64,000 nt of DNA from an uncultured Thermomicrobiaceae bacterium (GCA_938082375.1 CALKCJ010000044.1:22184-86183), one strand, 5' to 3'; counted from the first letter of the stretch, positions 35,951-45,735 are shown. The notes: a model not told the origin generated them from the letters alone. Program-made: numbers and translations.

Positions 35951-36763
35951 CTAGAGATGGCAAATAAGGCAGCCTATGGCCTCATCGGAATCATCAAGTA
36001 GGATGTCCATGAGGGAGCCGGAGCTGTTCCAGTTATCCATCCGCGCGCACCTACGACCATGTTGTTCACGAATCTCGGCGATACGCTCTGGTCGCGCCAG
36101 TTCAGTGAGGCTCTCGCGGCTATTCCAGGTGTAGCGTTCGCCTGTGAGCTCATCTACTCGTTCGAAACTCGCAGCCTTCCAGAAAAGGTCCGGGTGATTC
36201 TCCAGTAATCCAACCCATTCGATTCGCTGCTGGAAGAAACAGAAATAGCAGCCAGAACGAGAACGCCAGCGATAATAATCTGGCAACCCTAAGCCACTTT
36301 CCTTAAGTATCCGGATCACATCATCTTTACCGATATTATCCTCGACAAAAGGATATCGTGGAATTATGTTTGGCTTCTTTGATATATATCCCTTGCGATG
36401 CGCTTCGTCTGCCCGAATAGCGATGTAATTGAACGCCTTGTCATCGCCGACATATTCTTCAAATGGCTTGATCTTTAGGTATTCAGTACACCACCGAACA
36501 GCTGGCGATGGCAGAAAACCGCGCCGTGCGGCCAAGAGATCCTTGAAGGTATGCCCCTTTGCTCGCAGCCTTTCAATCCTTCTCCCCAGATATACCTCTA
36601 ATCGATCAAGGTATTCATAAGTCTCTGGCAGCTCTTCGCCGGTGTCGCAAAAGACGTATTCGAGGTCCGGGGTGCGGTCACGAAGGTAGATGGCAAGGGC
36701 AGTGCTGTCCTTGCCGCCGGAGAGCGAGAGGATATGCCGAACACGGCCTGTGTCGTCACCCAT
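35951..36763 (-). CDS. sspD: PAPS-reductase-like PP-loop protein, SspD/DndC/BrxP-like
   Basis: 270 residues. The ATP-pyrophosphatase PP-loop is SGGKDST at 15-21, followed by EYVFCDTGEELPETYEYL as in DndC and PAPS reductases. Cysteines occur in RWCTEYLK, in SGCYFCFFQQRIEW, in RCARMDNW and at the extreme C-terminus in IGCLICHL; they could ligate an Fe-S cluster as reported for DndC. In phosphorothioation this protein activates the DNA phosphate for sulfur transfer. In the BREX classification a PAPS-reductase-domain protein (BrxP) defines type 4. ATG 36763 is chosen because AAGGA lies 7 bases upstream; an ATG two codons earlier is possible. Confidence 0.88.
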   Translation of the reverse strand: MGDDTGRVRHILSLSGGKDSTALAIYLRDRTPDLEYVFCDTGEELPETYEYLDRLEVYLGRRIERLRAKGHTFKDLLAARRGFLPSPAVRWCTEYLKIKPFEEYVGDDKAFNYIAIRADEAHRKGYISKKPNIIPRYPFVEDNIGKDDVIRILKESGLGLPDYYRWRSRSGCYFCFFQQRIEWVGLLENHPDLFWKAASFERVDELTGERYTWNSRESLTELARPERIAEIREQHGRRCARMDNWNSSGSLMDILLDDSDEAIGCLICHL

Positions 36764-36793
36764 ACGCATGTCCTTGTCCAGACTAATGATACA

Positions 36794-39700
36794 TCAGGTC
36801 GCGTCACGAAGCAAGCGCAGTAGGGCGGCTCGCAGCACATGTCGAGGGACATCAGCGGGCAGGAGCTCGCGGAGCTGTCCCACGATCGCCTCACAGACGG
36901 TCTCCTCATCGGGAGCGAGAATCTCGTGAGCGGCCGCGATCTCCCGGAACCGTTCGCCGATAACGGTAGCCTGCATCTCAAAGCGTTCCACGTCGGCATC
37001 GGCCCAGGCACGCGGCGGGCGGTTAGCTACCAGCGCAAGCACGCTCTCCACGGTGGTTGCATCATCCTGCTCCGAGCTAAGCCGTCTGAGAAACGGTTCC
37101 AGCATCGGCACATTGGTCACGCAGTTCAATTCCCGGGCGGTATCACGGAGCTGTCTCCAGCCTGACATCCCCGCCGGCAGTCCACATGCCTGGAGCAGTG
37201 CATCTCGCGATTCCGCAATAAGGCGCGGCGTCGCCTGGCCTAACTCTGCAAGCGCCCAGTTAAGCCGATCGAAGAAGCGAGCGATCCGCTCAGGGTCGTC
37301 CTCTGTGTCCGCGAAAGGTATATCGCCGAGCGCCACCGGGAGATCGTAGAAGAGGAAACGCTCCGGCGCGCGAGCTGTTGCGCAGGCCTCCCGCACTTGG
37401 ATCACCTCTGGGGGAAGCTGGCGCGTACGCCATGCATGCTCGGGCAGCGATCGAACCATGCGGAGCAGCGCTCGCACCACCGGAAGAACGGCCGGTTCAA
37501 CGTTCAACCCGCGTGCTAGCCGCTCAATGACGGCTTGGCGTGCTCCGGTGAGACGCACGCCACCGACAGCGAAAAGTTCCGGTCGTCGCATGAGAACCTC
37601 GAAGTCCGCCACGCTGGGCTCCGGTACGAATGTTCCTTCTCGGTAGAGGCTGACAGCGTTGCGATGCACCTGGAGGAATGCGCAGAGAAGGATGGGAAGG
37701 ACACCTTCCATGGCTCCGTAGGGGGGAACCGTGAGCTGGGAGAAGAGCCGGTCAACGGCGATCGGCTCCTCGATCGCAGCGAAGACTAATCGCTCCATCT
37801 CTCTCCAGACTGGTGCCACTCGTGCTCGATGTTCATCGTCGCCCGGGGGCTGGAACGACCAGCGGCCAGTCGTGTCGGGACGATGAAGCCCAGTAGCGTG
37901 AAGCACCGATTCGTAGATGGCACGTTCAGGCGGGAACCCCGCAATTCCGAGCCTTGCCTGTTCGGGGAAGGTGAGCATACGTTCGATCAAGTTGCGCCTG
38001 GCTGCAGCAGCGGCGGATGAGAGCGCTCGTCGATTAATGAGCTCATTGCGAATGCGCGGGCAGCGCGCATAGACTCGATCCATAGCATCCGAGAGCAGCG
38101 CAGCGACAGCGCGCGGATGCGTAACCTCCTGCCTTTGTCCGAGCCAATACCACGCACAGTTTGTGCCTATAGGGGATGGGCGAGGATCGAGAAGACGCTC
38201 GATGAGCTGCGAGATTTCTCTCTCGACATCGGCCATTCGCAGGTCAAGTTCCCTGCGAGCAATGCGATCATCACGTAAACTGGGTGTGTTCTCGCGGGCC
38301 CAGTTAAGTGCGATAAGCTCTGCCGCTGCCTCCTGAAGCTGGCCAAGCTGTTCGGGCAAGGCAACGATGATGTCGGCGCGCGTTGCCGGTTCGCCTGTGC
38401 TGGCCCACTGTCGGAACGCTTCGAACTGTGCTTGGTTGGGCGGAAGGCAGCAGGCGATCACGCCATCACCCTCGCGCGGACGAAGCTTCCCCGGAGTAGG
38501 AGGCTCGTCCAGATACCAGACCTCGAAGAAGCGCAGAGCACCGGTCTCGTAGCTATGGCGCCGTGCAACTTGGGGGCGAGGTGGCAAGTACCGGCGCAGT
38601 GCTTCGGCTAAACGGTATTGCCCCGCAGTCTTGCTGCGCGCTTCGTCAACGCGCGCGGCGATATCAACATCACTCCCTTCCCATACGCGGTAGCTGCGGT
38701 TGAACCGCCGGTAGACAAGCACCGATCGCTTGGTGAGTTCATCGAGGGCGGTAGCGACAGCGGCGTCATCAAAGCTATCGGTTAATGCGAAGCTGATGAG
38801 CTGCGGCGTCGCGCGCAGATGGCTTCCCTCAGCCAGGACGTCGAGGACGCCGACCGTCTTGATTATCGCCACCTCGCGCGCGCTGAGATCCGGATGCTCC
38901 TCCAACTTCTGGACGACCTCGAGCCAACGCTGCAAGAGCGAGTGGCGTTGCACGCTCCCGGCAAGGTTCGCTGCAACATAGTCGAAGAGATCAGGGATGC
39001 GCACCCAACTCCCAGGATACTGCTTGATCCTGTCCTGGACGCCAAACGGCTCCTGCCCGAGCAGGTATGTAAAGAGGGATCGCTCATTTTGGGCGAATCG
39101 ACGAAAGAGGTAGGGAAGCACAACCAAGACAACAGGGTGTAACGGAGCAGCACGCGCGGCAAGGGAAGCGAATGATGCATGATCGATGGTACGCGGACGG
39201 AGCCCGAGATCTGCTGAGGCGGCGGATTCTACAACTGCTGCGATTGACGCTTCGCTCGGTCCGACAAGCGCATCGCTGTCCGCGATAGCATCAGCGGCCA
39301 ACCGAATAAGCTGTTCAGGAGGTTCAATAAAGGCAACATCGGCATAGCGCCCCTGTACCTTGGCCCACTCACGCCGCATCAGGGTATCGAGGTGTCGAGC
39401 GTACTGGTCGAAAGCTTGATGCAGCACGCCGAGCACCAGAACCGGCCTCTCACCGCTTCTGCTGGCATACTCAGCCAGCTCTTGGAGAAGGAAGATGTCA
39501 CCGCGGTAGGGATCCCGAGCCGCGTACTCGAGGATCTTGCCCAGCTCATCGATGACAACGACGATCCCATGATAGCCAGCCTCTTGGATGGATCTCATGA
39601 GACTCTCGAGTGTCGCTAAGATCTCACGCGGGTCCGAAACGGTCTCAATGCCTGAGGCAATAAGCCCCTCGATCCTGGAGCGCAGGCGCTCGATATCGGG

Positions 39701-40120
39701 CGATGCGGGAAGACGCATGAGTGCCTCAGCCACGGCCGTGAGCAAACAGCGGGTGAGGGACGTCCGGCGGGCAGTGATCGGAAGGGGGAAGAGCCGGCGT
39801 CCCTTGAGGCTCCTCATCAGATCCTGGGCGAGGAGTACATCATGCTGGCGAAGCAGATGCCATGCCTCGCTGTTCGCGGTGTCTCGATCACCGAACAGGT
39901 GCAGAGCAAAGAGCGCGAAAGCGGATTTCCCCGTCCCATAGGGGCCGGTGATCGTCCAGGCACGCTCGGTAGAGGAACTTGACAGCGCATCTGCGAGGCG
40001 CCTGAGTATCTGCTGAACCTGCGGCGTCAGCACGTAATGCGAGAGAGCGCGGGGATCCTGCCAATCGCGCTCGAGCTGCACGGACCTGAGAAAACGTTGT
40101 CCAATGGTTCCCTGAGTCAT
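36794..40120 (-). CDS. sspC: Large P-loop ATPase in SspC position
   Basis: 1108 residues. Walker A ITGPYGTGKSAF is at about 57-69 and Walker B IVVVIDELGK at 186-195, followed by a sensor-like FLLQELAEYASRSGERPVLVLGV. The remainder is mostly helical and has no recognised domain. Its place between a DUF4007 gene and a PAPS-reductase gene corresponds to SspC, the ATPase of SspABCD, though it is large for that role; sequence alone cannot separate it from a second BrxC-type ATPase. It starts two bases after the sspB-like stop. GC is lower than in host genes. Confidence 0.72.
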   Translation of the reverse strand: MTQGTIGQRFLRSVQLERDWQDPRALSHYVLTPQVQQILRRLADALSSSSTERAWTITGPYGTGKSAFALFALHLFGDRDTANSEAWHLLRQHDVLLAQDLMRSLKGRRLFPLPITARRTSLTRCLLTAVAEALMRLPASPDIERLRSRIEGLIASGIETVSDPREILATLESLMRSIQEAGYHGIVVVIDELGKILEYAARDPYRGDIFLLQELAEYASRSGERPVLVLGVLHQAFDQYARHLDTLMRREWAKVQGRYADVAFIEPPEQLIRLAADAIADSDALVGPSEASIAAVVESAASADLGLRPRTIDHASFASLAARAAPLHPVVLVVLPYLFRRFAQNERSLFTYLLGQEPFGVQDRIKQYPGSWVRIPDLFDYVAANLAGSVQRHSLLQRWLEVVQKLEEHPDLSAREVAIIKTVGVLDVLAEGSHLRATPQLISFALTDSFDDAAVATALDELTKRSVLVYRRFNRSYRVWEGSDVDIAARVDEARSKTAGQYRLAEALRRYLPPRPQVARRHSYETGALRFFEVWYLDEPPTPGKLRPREGDGVIACCLPPNQAQFEAFRQWASTGEPATRADIIVALPEQLGQLQEAAAELIALNWARENTPSLRDDRIARRELDLRMADVEREISQLIERLLDPRPSPIGTNCAWYWLGQRQEVTHPRAVAALLSDAMDRVYARCPRIRNELINRRALSSAAAAARRNLIERMLTFPEQARLGIAGFPPERAIYESVLHATGLHRPDTTGRWSFQPPGDDEHRARVAPVWREMERLVFAAIEEPIAVDRLFSQLTVPPYGAMEGVLPILLCAFLQVHRNAVSLYREGTFVPEPSVADFEVLMRRPELFAVGGVRLTGARQAVIERLARGLNVEPAVLPVVRALLRMVRSLPEHAWRTRQLPPEVIQVREACATARAPERFLFYDLPVALGDIPFADTEDDPERIARFFDRLNWALAELGQATPRLIAESRDALLQACGLPAGMSGWRQLRDTARELNCVTNVPMLEPFLRRLSSEQDDATTVESVLALVANRPPRAWADADVERFEMQATVIGERFREIAAAHEILAPDEETVCEAIVGQLRELLPADVPRHVLRAALLRLLRDAT

Positions 40121-40122
40121 GA

Positions 40123-41043
40123 CTACGCTCGCGCTCGGAAATACTGCTCTAACAGACCCTTCCCGTCTATAGGGCGACGCACGTAGAGTTGCTGCAAACC
40201 GGCGGTCTCATCGACAGTCAGATCCCCGGCCGTTAACGACTCCAGTTCTTCGACGTAGTCCATGAGCGATGCCTCGTCGAGCTTGAAGACCTGACCAGGA
40301 CTGAGCGGCTGGTAAAGGCACTCATGGACGCTCAGGGTCCGGCGAGTGCCTCCGATCTGGTCGAAGAAGGATAAGAGGACAACAGCTACGATCTCAACCG
40401 GTAGCGTTGGCTTCGGCCCAATTGCGAACTGATAGGTGATGCCGTCGGGCTGAAGTTGCAAGAGCCCAAGCTCGACGAGGGGACAATTGAAGGTATCCTC
40501 GAGGACTTGACGTTCGCTCAAGCGCGAGGGCGTATAGGTGCGCACGAAGCAATCGATGTCCCGTCGGATGGTGCCGGGATTGGCCCGAAGGCGAGAGCGC
40601 TCGACGAATCCCAGCACGAAGTTCGCTAACGTCTCCTTCCGAAAATCCGGGTACGGATAGTGGTTGAACACGAGGCACCAGGTTGCGGCCTTAGCGGGGT
40701 TGCTAACCAAAAGCCAATGGAGAAGCCAGAGAGAACCAGGATCTTCGAGATAGGGATCGCAGCCATCCAGGAATAGCAGCTTGCCCCACTCAGAGATATA
40801 CAGCCCTTGTATTTGGTCCGACTCTCTCAAGATCTGGGTGGCGAGTCCCCAATGACGAATGCTCTCGACCATATTCTTCCCAACGCCAAGGGTGACGAGG
40901 GCATCATCGCGGCGGAAGACGTTCCCATCGTCGTAGACCGCATCTACGGCCTTCTTCAACCAGCCGTATCGAAATGGAAACGTTTGATGGCCAGAGAAGC
41001 CGTATCGACCCTCAGCGCTAGGTCTTCCAAGAGAGTCGGTCAT
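40123..41043 (-). CDS. sspB: DUF4007 protein, SspB-like
   Basis: 306 residues, first gene of the operon. The DUF4007 signature is clear: YGFSGHQTFPFRYGWLKK at 14-31, then ALVTLGVGKNMVESIRHWG, and PGSLWLLHWLLVSNP. SspB proteins of this family nick DNA during phosphorothioation. The start is placed at ATG 41043, immediately before the signature. The frame is open to 41169, and a GTG preceded by GGTGAGG lies about 20 codons upstream, so a slightly longer protein is possible. The ribosome-binding site at 41043 is weak (AGGA two bases away). Confidence 0.8.
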   Translation of the reverse strand: MTDSLGRPSAEGRYGFSGHQTFPFRYGWLKKAVDAVYDDGNVFRRDDALVTLGVGKNMVESIRHWGLATQILRESDQIQGLYISEWGKLLFLDGCDPYLEDPGSLWLLHWLLVSNPAKAATWCLVFNHYPYPDFRKETLANFVLGFVERSRLRANPGTIRRDIDCFVRTYTPSRLSERQVLEDTFNCPLVELGLLQLQPDGITYQFAIGPKPTLPVEIVAVVLLSFFDQIGGTRRTLSVHECLYQPLSPGQVFKLDEASLMDYVEELESLTAGDLTVDETAGLQQLYVRRPIDGKGLLEQYFRARA

Positions 41044-42184
41044 AATCCTATGCTGGCTTACGGTTTGTGCCTCACCCCGTCTCACAAATTCCTCACCCTT
41101 CACCGATGCACGAAAGCGGCCGAGATACGAGACCGAGTAGCTCGATGCACAAGACGACGGGATGGTCAACCAGTCAATAGGCTAGGTGGTCGCGTACGTA
41201 CTCCTATATCACCTTAGCATGCGCTGGAACAAGATGCAACAAGTATGTTGGTGGAAGGCGACGAGCAAGGCGGTAATCCCTTGGTGATCAATCCGTCGGC
41301 ATGAGCAGCCAGCGAAACTGGCCCGTACGGAGCCCACCGGCGGCATCTAGCCAGCGCGGCGCGCAGCGGCCCTCGACCAGCCGAGGTGCTCCTCGTGCGG
41401 GGCTACCACCGCGGGTGGGTCAGCCCTGCACCGCGAGGCCCCCGTGGTCGCAGGCCGAGCCAGTAGGACACTCAGGTTCACACAGCGGCTGCTCGAAGAT
41501 ATCAAGTGGCGGAGCGGAAACTGCTGTGCCACTTCGAACTCGGCCGATCGTGAGCGGGGCACGCAAAGGCACAGCGGCACCGGATCCCGCGCCAGCGGCG
41601 GTACGTGCTGCGCAGGCTCCCTGAGAGCGCGCTGGTTGCCCGTGGATGTTATGCTCTCCCCCTCATATGGCCTATGCCAGCTTGGCCCAAGCCGTCTCGA
41701 TCAGTCGACTAACCTTCCCGCGGTGGAGCCTGCGCTCTACAAGCACTACAGGCTGAGCTGTCTGGGAGCTCTTCCCTACCAGAGTGATGGCGCACTCGCC
41801 GATGTCGAGCGGCGGCGCGACTGCGACCCAGCGAACGCGCCTGGTGTGTTTTGAGCAGCCGCAGCATGGGGGGCGGGAACTGCTGCCAATGTAGCGCCCG
41901 CTCCAGCCCGGCTACTTCTGCATCGGACTCGGTAAGGCCCTCGGGATGGCGATGGACGGCCTGCCGGTCGCGGGGAATCCCTGACAGCCCCAACAATCAC
42001 CGCGATCCTGCCGTTACCTAGATCAAATCGCTCAAGAGCTGACCGAGCGCCGGGGCAGGGGCATTGCCCGACGGCAGGCGACCCTGTAGTGTCTGACGGA
42101 TTGCGTCACATACAATCCAGATCTTGACGAATCAGTCTCAATCTGCTAGTCTCTCCTCGAAATAGGTCGCCTAGTCTGGATATT
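41044..42184. other. 1.1-kb region without recognisable gene between defence and catabolic segments
   Basis: It must hold the promoter of the defence operon (minus strand); I find no good -35/-10 pair. Open frames at 41301-41624, 41444-41854 and 41709-41996 have no start signals or motifs and overlap each other on both strands, so I do not call them. GC rises sharply near 41290, marking a composition boundary. It may be decayed mobile DNA joining the two island segments. Confidence 0.4.
42124..42152 (+). promoter_or_regulatory. Putative promoter of the Lrp-family gene
   Basis: TTGACG (42124-42129), 17-base spacer, TAGTCT (42147-42152). The -35 matches at five positions, the -10 at three. The transcript would start about 25 bases before the ATG at 42185. 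Confidence 0.4.
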
Positions 42185-42715
42185 ATGGTGAAATCCGTCA
42201 CACCGCTGGATGAACTCGACCGCGCGTTAATCGCGGCGCTCCAGGCGAATGCCCGCGAGAGTTACGAGGATCTCGCCAGGAAGCTGTCGGTGTCTGCGTC
42301 GACCGTCCGTCGTCATGTTGAACGATTGCTCACGAGTGGAACGCTCAAGCTGGTTGCTGTGCCGTCGTGGCCAAAGCTTGGAATGAATCTTGTAGCGTTC
42401 ATTGCCTTGTCGGTCGAGTTGCCACGCCTGCGGAGCGTGGCAGCGGAACTGGCGAAGATGGACGAGATTTGCTGGGTAGCATTTGTAACTGGCGCCTATG
42501 ACCTCTTTGCCCAAGTCATTTTGCCCGCAAACGAAGATTTCATCCGCTTCGTGACCCATCGCGTCGCTCCCATTGATGGCATCCGGGATCTCCAGACGTT
42601 TATGGTTCCGGAGTTTGTGAAGTCATTCGAAGAGTATCGACTTCCCGTGAGGCCAAACCCTCTCTACCTGAAAGGAGACGTGTCGGAAGGCCCAGAGCGC
42701 GGCGCGGCAGATTAA
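42185..42715 (+). CDS. Lrp/AsnC-family transcriptional regulator
   Basis: 176 residues. An N-terminal AsnC-type helix-turn-helix (LDELDRALIAALQANARESY ... LARKLSVSASTVRRHVERL) is followed by an effector-binding RAM-like domain ending near 150. These regulators sense amino acids or related small molecules. The gene heads the catabolic cluster on the same strand, so it probably controls it in response to the transported compound. The ribosome-binding site is poor (GGA). Position suggests a local rather than global regulator. Confidence 0.85.
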   Translation: MVKSVTPLDELDRALIAALQANARESYEDLARKLSVSASTVRRHVERLLTSGTLKLVAVPSWPKLGMNLVAFIALSVELPRLRSVAAELAKMDEICWVAFVTGAYDLFAQVILPANEDFIRFVTHRVAPIDGIRDLQTFMVPEFVKSFEEYRLPVRPNPLYLKGDVSEGPERGAAD

Positions 42716-42784
42716 GCCGCGTTCTTGTCACAGCTGGACACGGGTGGCGTCAGAACTCTGCCGATAGAGGGAGGAGGCAGGAAC

Positions 42785-44551
42785 ATGGTTGACGAGCGAC
42801 AGGTCGCCCTGGCGAAGGCGTTGATGACCCACTTCGAGACACTAGGAGTCTCGCGGCGGCAGTTCTTCAAGCTGCTCGCTAAGTATGGGGGTGGCGCGAG
42901 CGTTGGAGCCCTTATCGCTGCCTGCGGTGGCGCAGAGAAAGGGGCTGAGACACCGGCAGCACCGGCCGCCGAGGCAACACCAACTCGCGCTGCTGCTTCC
43001 CCTGCGGCTGGTGCCTCGCCGGCTGCCGGGGCAACGCCGCAGCCGACTGGGCAGGTGACGCCAAAGGTCCTGGTATTCGGCAGCGGCCAGGACATCTCCA
43101 ACCTCGATCCGCACGTTGGACACGACTATTCCATCGCGTCGAACCAACGGTCGGTCTATGACACGCTCGTGCGCTATCAAGGGAATCCACCGGAGATCGA
43201 AAATGTCCTCGCAACGCAGTACGAGTCCAACGAGGACGCGTCCGAGTGGACGTTCAAGCTCGACCCGCGAGCGGTTTTCCATGATGGCACGCCGGTGAAG
43301 GCTTCGGACGTCGTCTACTCGGTTGGCCGGCTCATTCGGAAGAACAAGGGGCCGGCGTGGATGTTCGTCAATGTCATGGGGGAGAACAGTGCGCGGGCTA
43401 TTGACGAGCATACCGTTAAGTTTACGCTAAACACCCCGTTCGCCCCATTGCCGCTGATTCTGCCGTGGCTCTTCATCGTAAACGAGAAGGTGGTCAAGGA
43501 GCACGACGTCAATGGAGACGAAGGCGAAGCGTGGCTGCTCGATCACGAGGCGGGCTCGGGTCCGTTCGTCATCAAGCGGTGGCAGCCCGGCGACTCGTAT
43601 GAATTCGAGGCCTTGCCGGACTACTGGTGGGGATGGCCCAAGGAGGGGCGGCTGGCCGGCTATATCTGGAAGATCATCCGCGAGTCCTCCTCTCAGCGTC
43701 TTGCACTTCTCAACGGTGACGTTCACATCGTTGCAGGACTCGAGTTGAATGCCGAGGACGTGCAGGCATTGCTGAACGCGCCGGGATTCCATGTCAACAA
43801 TGAGCCTGGGCTGAGCGTCTTCGCCGTCAAGTTGAACAACCAGCGTGGCCCAACCTCGGATGTCAACGTCCGCAAGGCGATCAGCTACGCGATGGACTAC
43901 GAGGCGGTTATCGAAGCCCTCAATGGGCGCGCGGTCCTGCTCGAAGGGCCGCTGCCACCACCATTGAAGGAATACGTGAGCCCAAATGTGAAGCCATATC
44001 GCCATGACATGGACAAGGCTCGTGAATACCTTGCCAAGAGCCAGTATCCGAATGGCGGCTTCGAGCTCGAATACGTCTACGTGGTAGGGCTCGACATCGA
44101 GGAGCAGATCGGACTGATCCTGCTCGATAAGCTCTCGCAGCTCAACATCCGAGTCCGGATGCAGTCCATGGTCTGGCCGGATATGGTGGCCCGAGCCAAG
44201 ACGGTGGAGACGGCGCCGGATATGATGGCCGTCTACTCCGGAACGAGCTACGCCGATCCCGATAACTTCCTGTGGCAGGCATACCATTCGAGCCAAGCCG
44301 GGTTCTGGGCAGCAGCCTCGCACTACAAGAATCCACAGCTCGACAAGCTTCTCGAAGCTGCTCGAGCTGCTCCCTCGCATGACGAGCGGGTACGTCTGTA
44401 CCACCAGGCAACTGAGATCCTCGTCAATGACGCGGTCGAGGTTTGGGTCCAGAGCCAGCTCTCGAACGTGGTCTGGAGCGACAAGGTTGGTGGATACCGC
44501 TACTGTCCAATTATGGGCTACTATCTGCAACCGCTGTGGCTGAAGGATTAA
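42785..44551 (+). CDS. Peptide-type ABC transporter substrate-binding lipoprotein (SBP_bac_5)
   Basis: 588 residues. The N-terminus has a Tat motif SRRQFF followed by a hydrophobic stretch and lipobox ALIAAC, so it is a Tat-exported lipoprotein. An Ala/Pro linker precedes the binding domain, in which AVFHDGTPVKASDVVYSVGR and NVRKAISYAMDYEAVIEAL are family hallmarks. GGAGG precedes the ATG at 42785. It would capture a peptide, opine or other amide-containing compound outside the cell and deliver it to the permeases encoded next. Confidence 0.92.
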   Translation: MVDERQVALAKALMTHFETLGVSRRQFFKLLAKYGGGASVGALIAACGGAEKGAETPAAPAAEATPTRAAASPAAGASPAAGATPQPTGQVTPKVLVFGSGQDISNLDPHVGHDYSIASNQRSVYDTLVRYQGNPPEIENVLATQYESNEDASEWTFKLDPRAVFHDGTPVKASDVVYSVGRLIRKNKGPAWMFVNVMGENSARAIDEHTVKFTLNTPFAPLPLILPWLFIVNEKVVKEHDVNGDEGEAWLLDHEAGSGPFVIKRWQPGDSYEFEALPDYWWGWPKEGRLAGYIWKIIRESSSQRLALLNGDVHIVAGLELNAEDVQALLNAPGFHVNNEPGLSVFAVKLNNQRGPTSDVNVRKAISYAMDYEAVIEALNGRAVLLEGPLPPPLKEYVSPNVKPYRHDMDKAREYLAKSQYPNGGFELEYVYVVGLDIEEQIGLILLDKLSQLNIRVRMQSMVWPDMVARAKTVETAPDMMAVYSGTSYADPDNFLWQAYHSSQAGFWAAASHYKNPQLDKLLEAARAAPSHDERVRLYHQATEILVNDAVEVWVQSQLSNVVWSDKVGGYRYCPIMGYYLQPLWLKD

Positions 44552-44691
44552 CGTTGACGTCATAGGCTCGCCACACCTTGCCCGTAATGCGGCACAGGTG
44601 GATGGCCAGCAACAGGATGCGGGCGGCGAAGCGCCCGCACGGGAACGACAAAGTCTCAGGCTGCCTGAAAACGTGAAGGAGAAGGGGGAGT

Positions 44692-45705
44692 GTGAACTTC
44701 GGACTCTATCTCCTGCAGCGATTGGCGCTCATCGTGCCGGTGCTATTCGGGCTTACGCTCCTCACCTTTACCTTGTCACACATCGTTCCCGGTGATCCGG
44801 CGCTTCTCGCTGCAGGGCCGGCAGCCACCCCGCAGATGGTGGAACAGATCCGCCAGGAGTTCGGGCTCGATGATCCACTGCCGATCCAGTACGCCAACTA
44901 TCTGAAGGGGCTCGTGACCGGCGATTGGGGACGCTCGATCCTCTCGCGGAGACCCGTCACAGCCGATCTTAAAGTCTTCTGGCCAGCCACGCTCGAACTC
45001 GTGCTGGCCGCAATGGCGATTGCCGTCGCGATCGGAATCCCTCTGGGGGTCATCTCGGCGGTCGCGCATGATCGGTGGCCCGATCATGCCTCGCGCGTCT
45101 TCGCGCTCATGGGGGTAAGCGTGCCGGCGTTCTGGCTCGCCCTCCTGTTGCAGTGGTTTATTGCTCTCCGAATCGACTTCATGCCGATCGGTGGCCGAAT
45201 CGACACGCAGATCGGCCCGCCCGACCACTTTACCGGTCTCTATGTCATCGACAGCATACTTGCCAGAGACTTCACCGCGTTAAAGAGTGCGCTGATCCAT
45301 CTCGCGCTTCCTGCATTCACCCTTTCCATGGCGCCACTTGCAACCGTGACCAGAATGACGCGATCCAGCATGCTCGACATTCTCGGACAGGACTACATGC
45401 GAACTGCTCGTGCCAAAGGACTAGCAGAACGTACGGTGCTGCTTCGCCACGGGCTCCGAAACGCGTTCATCCCAACGCTCACGATGATCGGGCTATCCCT
45501 CGGCTGGCTGATGGGAGGATCGGTGCTGGTCGAGACTATCTTCGATTGGCCGGGCATCGGCCTGTACGCTGTGAAGTCGGCTCTTACTCTCGATTTTATG
45601 CCGATCATGGGGATCACCTTCGTCTATGGCGTCGTATTCAGTTTGATCAATCTGCTCGTAGACGTCCTGTATGCCTTTGTCGACCCGCGCATTCGGTATA
45701 CGTGA
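44692..45705 (+). CDS. Peptide-type ABC transporter permease, DppB type
   Basis: 337 residues from GTG 44692, preceded by AAGGGGGAG. N-terminal YLLQRLALIVPVLFGLTLL and the GLDDPLPIQYANYLKGLVTG segment are DppB/OppB hallmarks; the coupling loop is DYMRTARAKGLAERTVLLRH. Six hydrophobic segments are visible. It forms the channel with the DppC-type permease downstream. The 140-base gap upstream contains no gene. Confidence 0.92.
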   Translation: MNFGLYLLQRLALIVPVLFGLTLLTFTLSHIVPGDPALLAAGPAATPQMVEQIRQEFGLDDPLPIQYANYLKGLVTGDWGRSILSRRPVTADLKVFWPATLELVLAAMAIAVAIGIPLGVISAVAHDRWPDHASRVFALMGVSVPAFWLALLLQWFIALRIDFMPIGGRIDTQIGPPDHFTGLYVIDSILARDFTALKSALIHLALPAFTLSMAPLATVTRMTRSSMLDILGQDYMRTARAKGLAERTVLLRHGLRNAFIPTLTMIGLSLGWLMGGSVLVETIFDWPGIGLYAVKSALTLDFMPIMGITFVYGVVFSLINLLVDVLYAFVDPRIRYT

Positions 45706-45735
45706 CCGCGATAGCGTTCAGGAGAGATAGATCCA

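Noticed and set aside
30410..41043. Classical Dnd or DISARM system
   Set aside because: No DndB, DndE or DndFGH-like gene, and no DISARM methyltransferase or DrmA/B helicases; PglZ, BrxC and BrxL point to BREX.
41444..41854. Plus-strand 136-codon frame between the defence and catabolic segments
   Set aside because: No ribosome-binding site, low-complexity composition, overlaps frames on the other strand; not recognisable.
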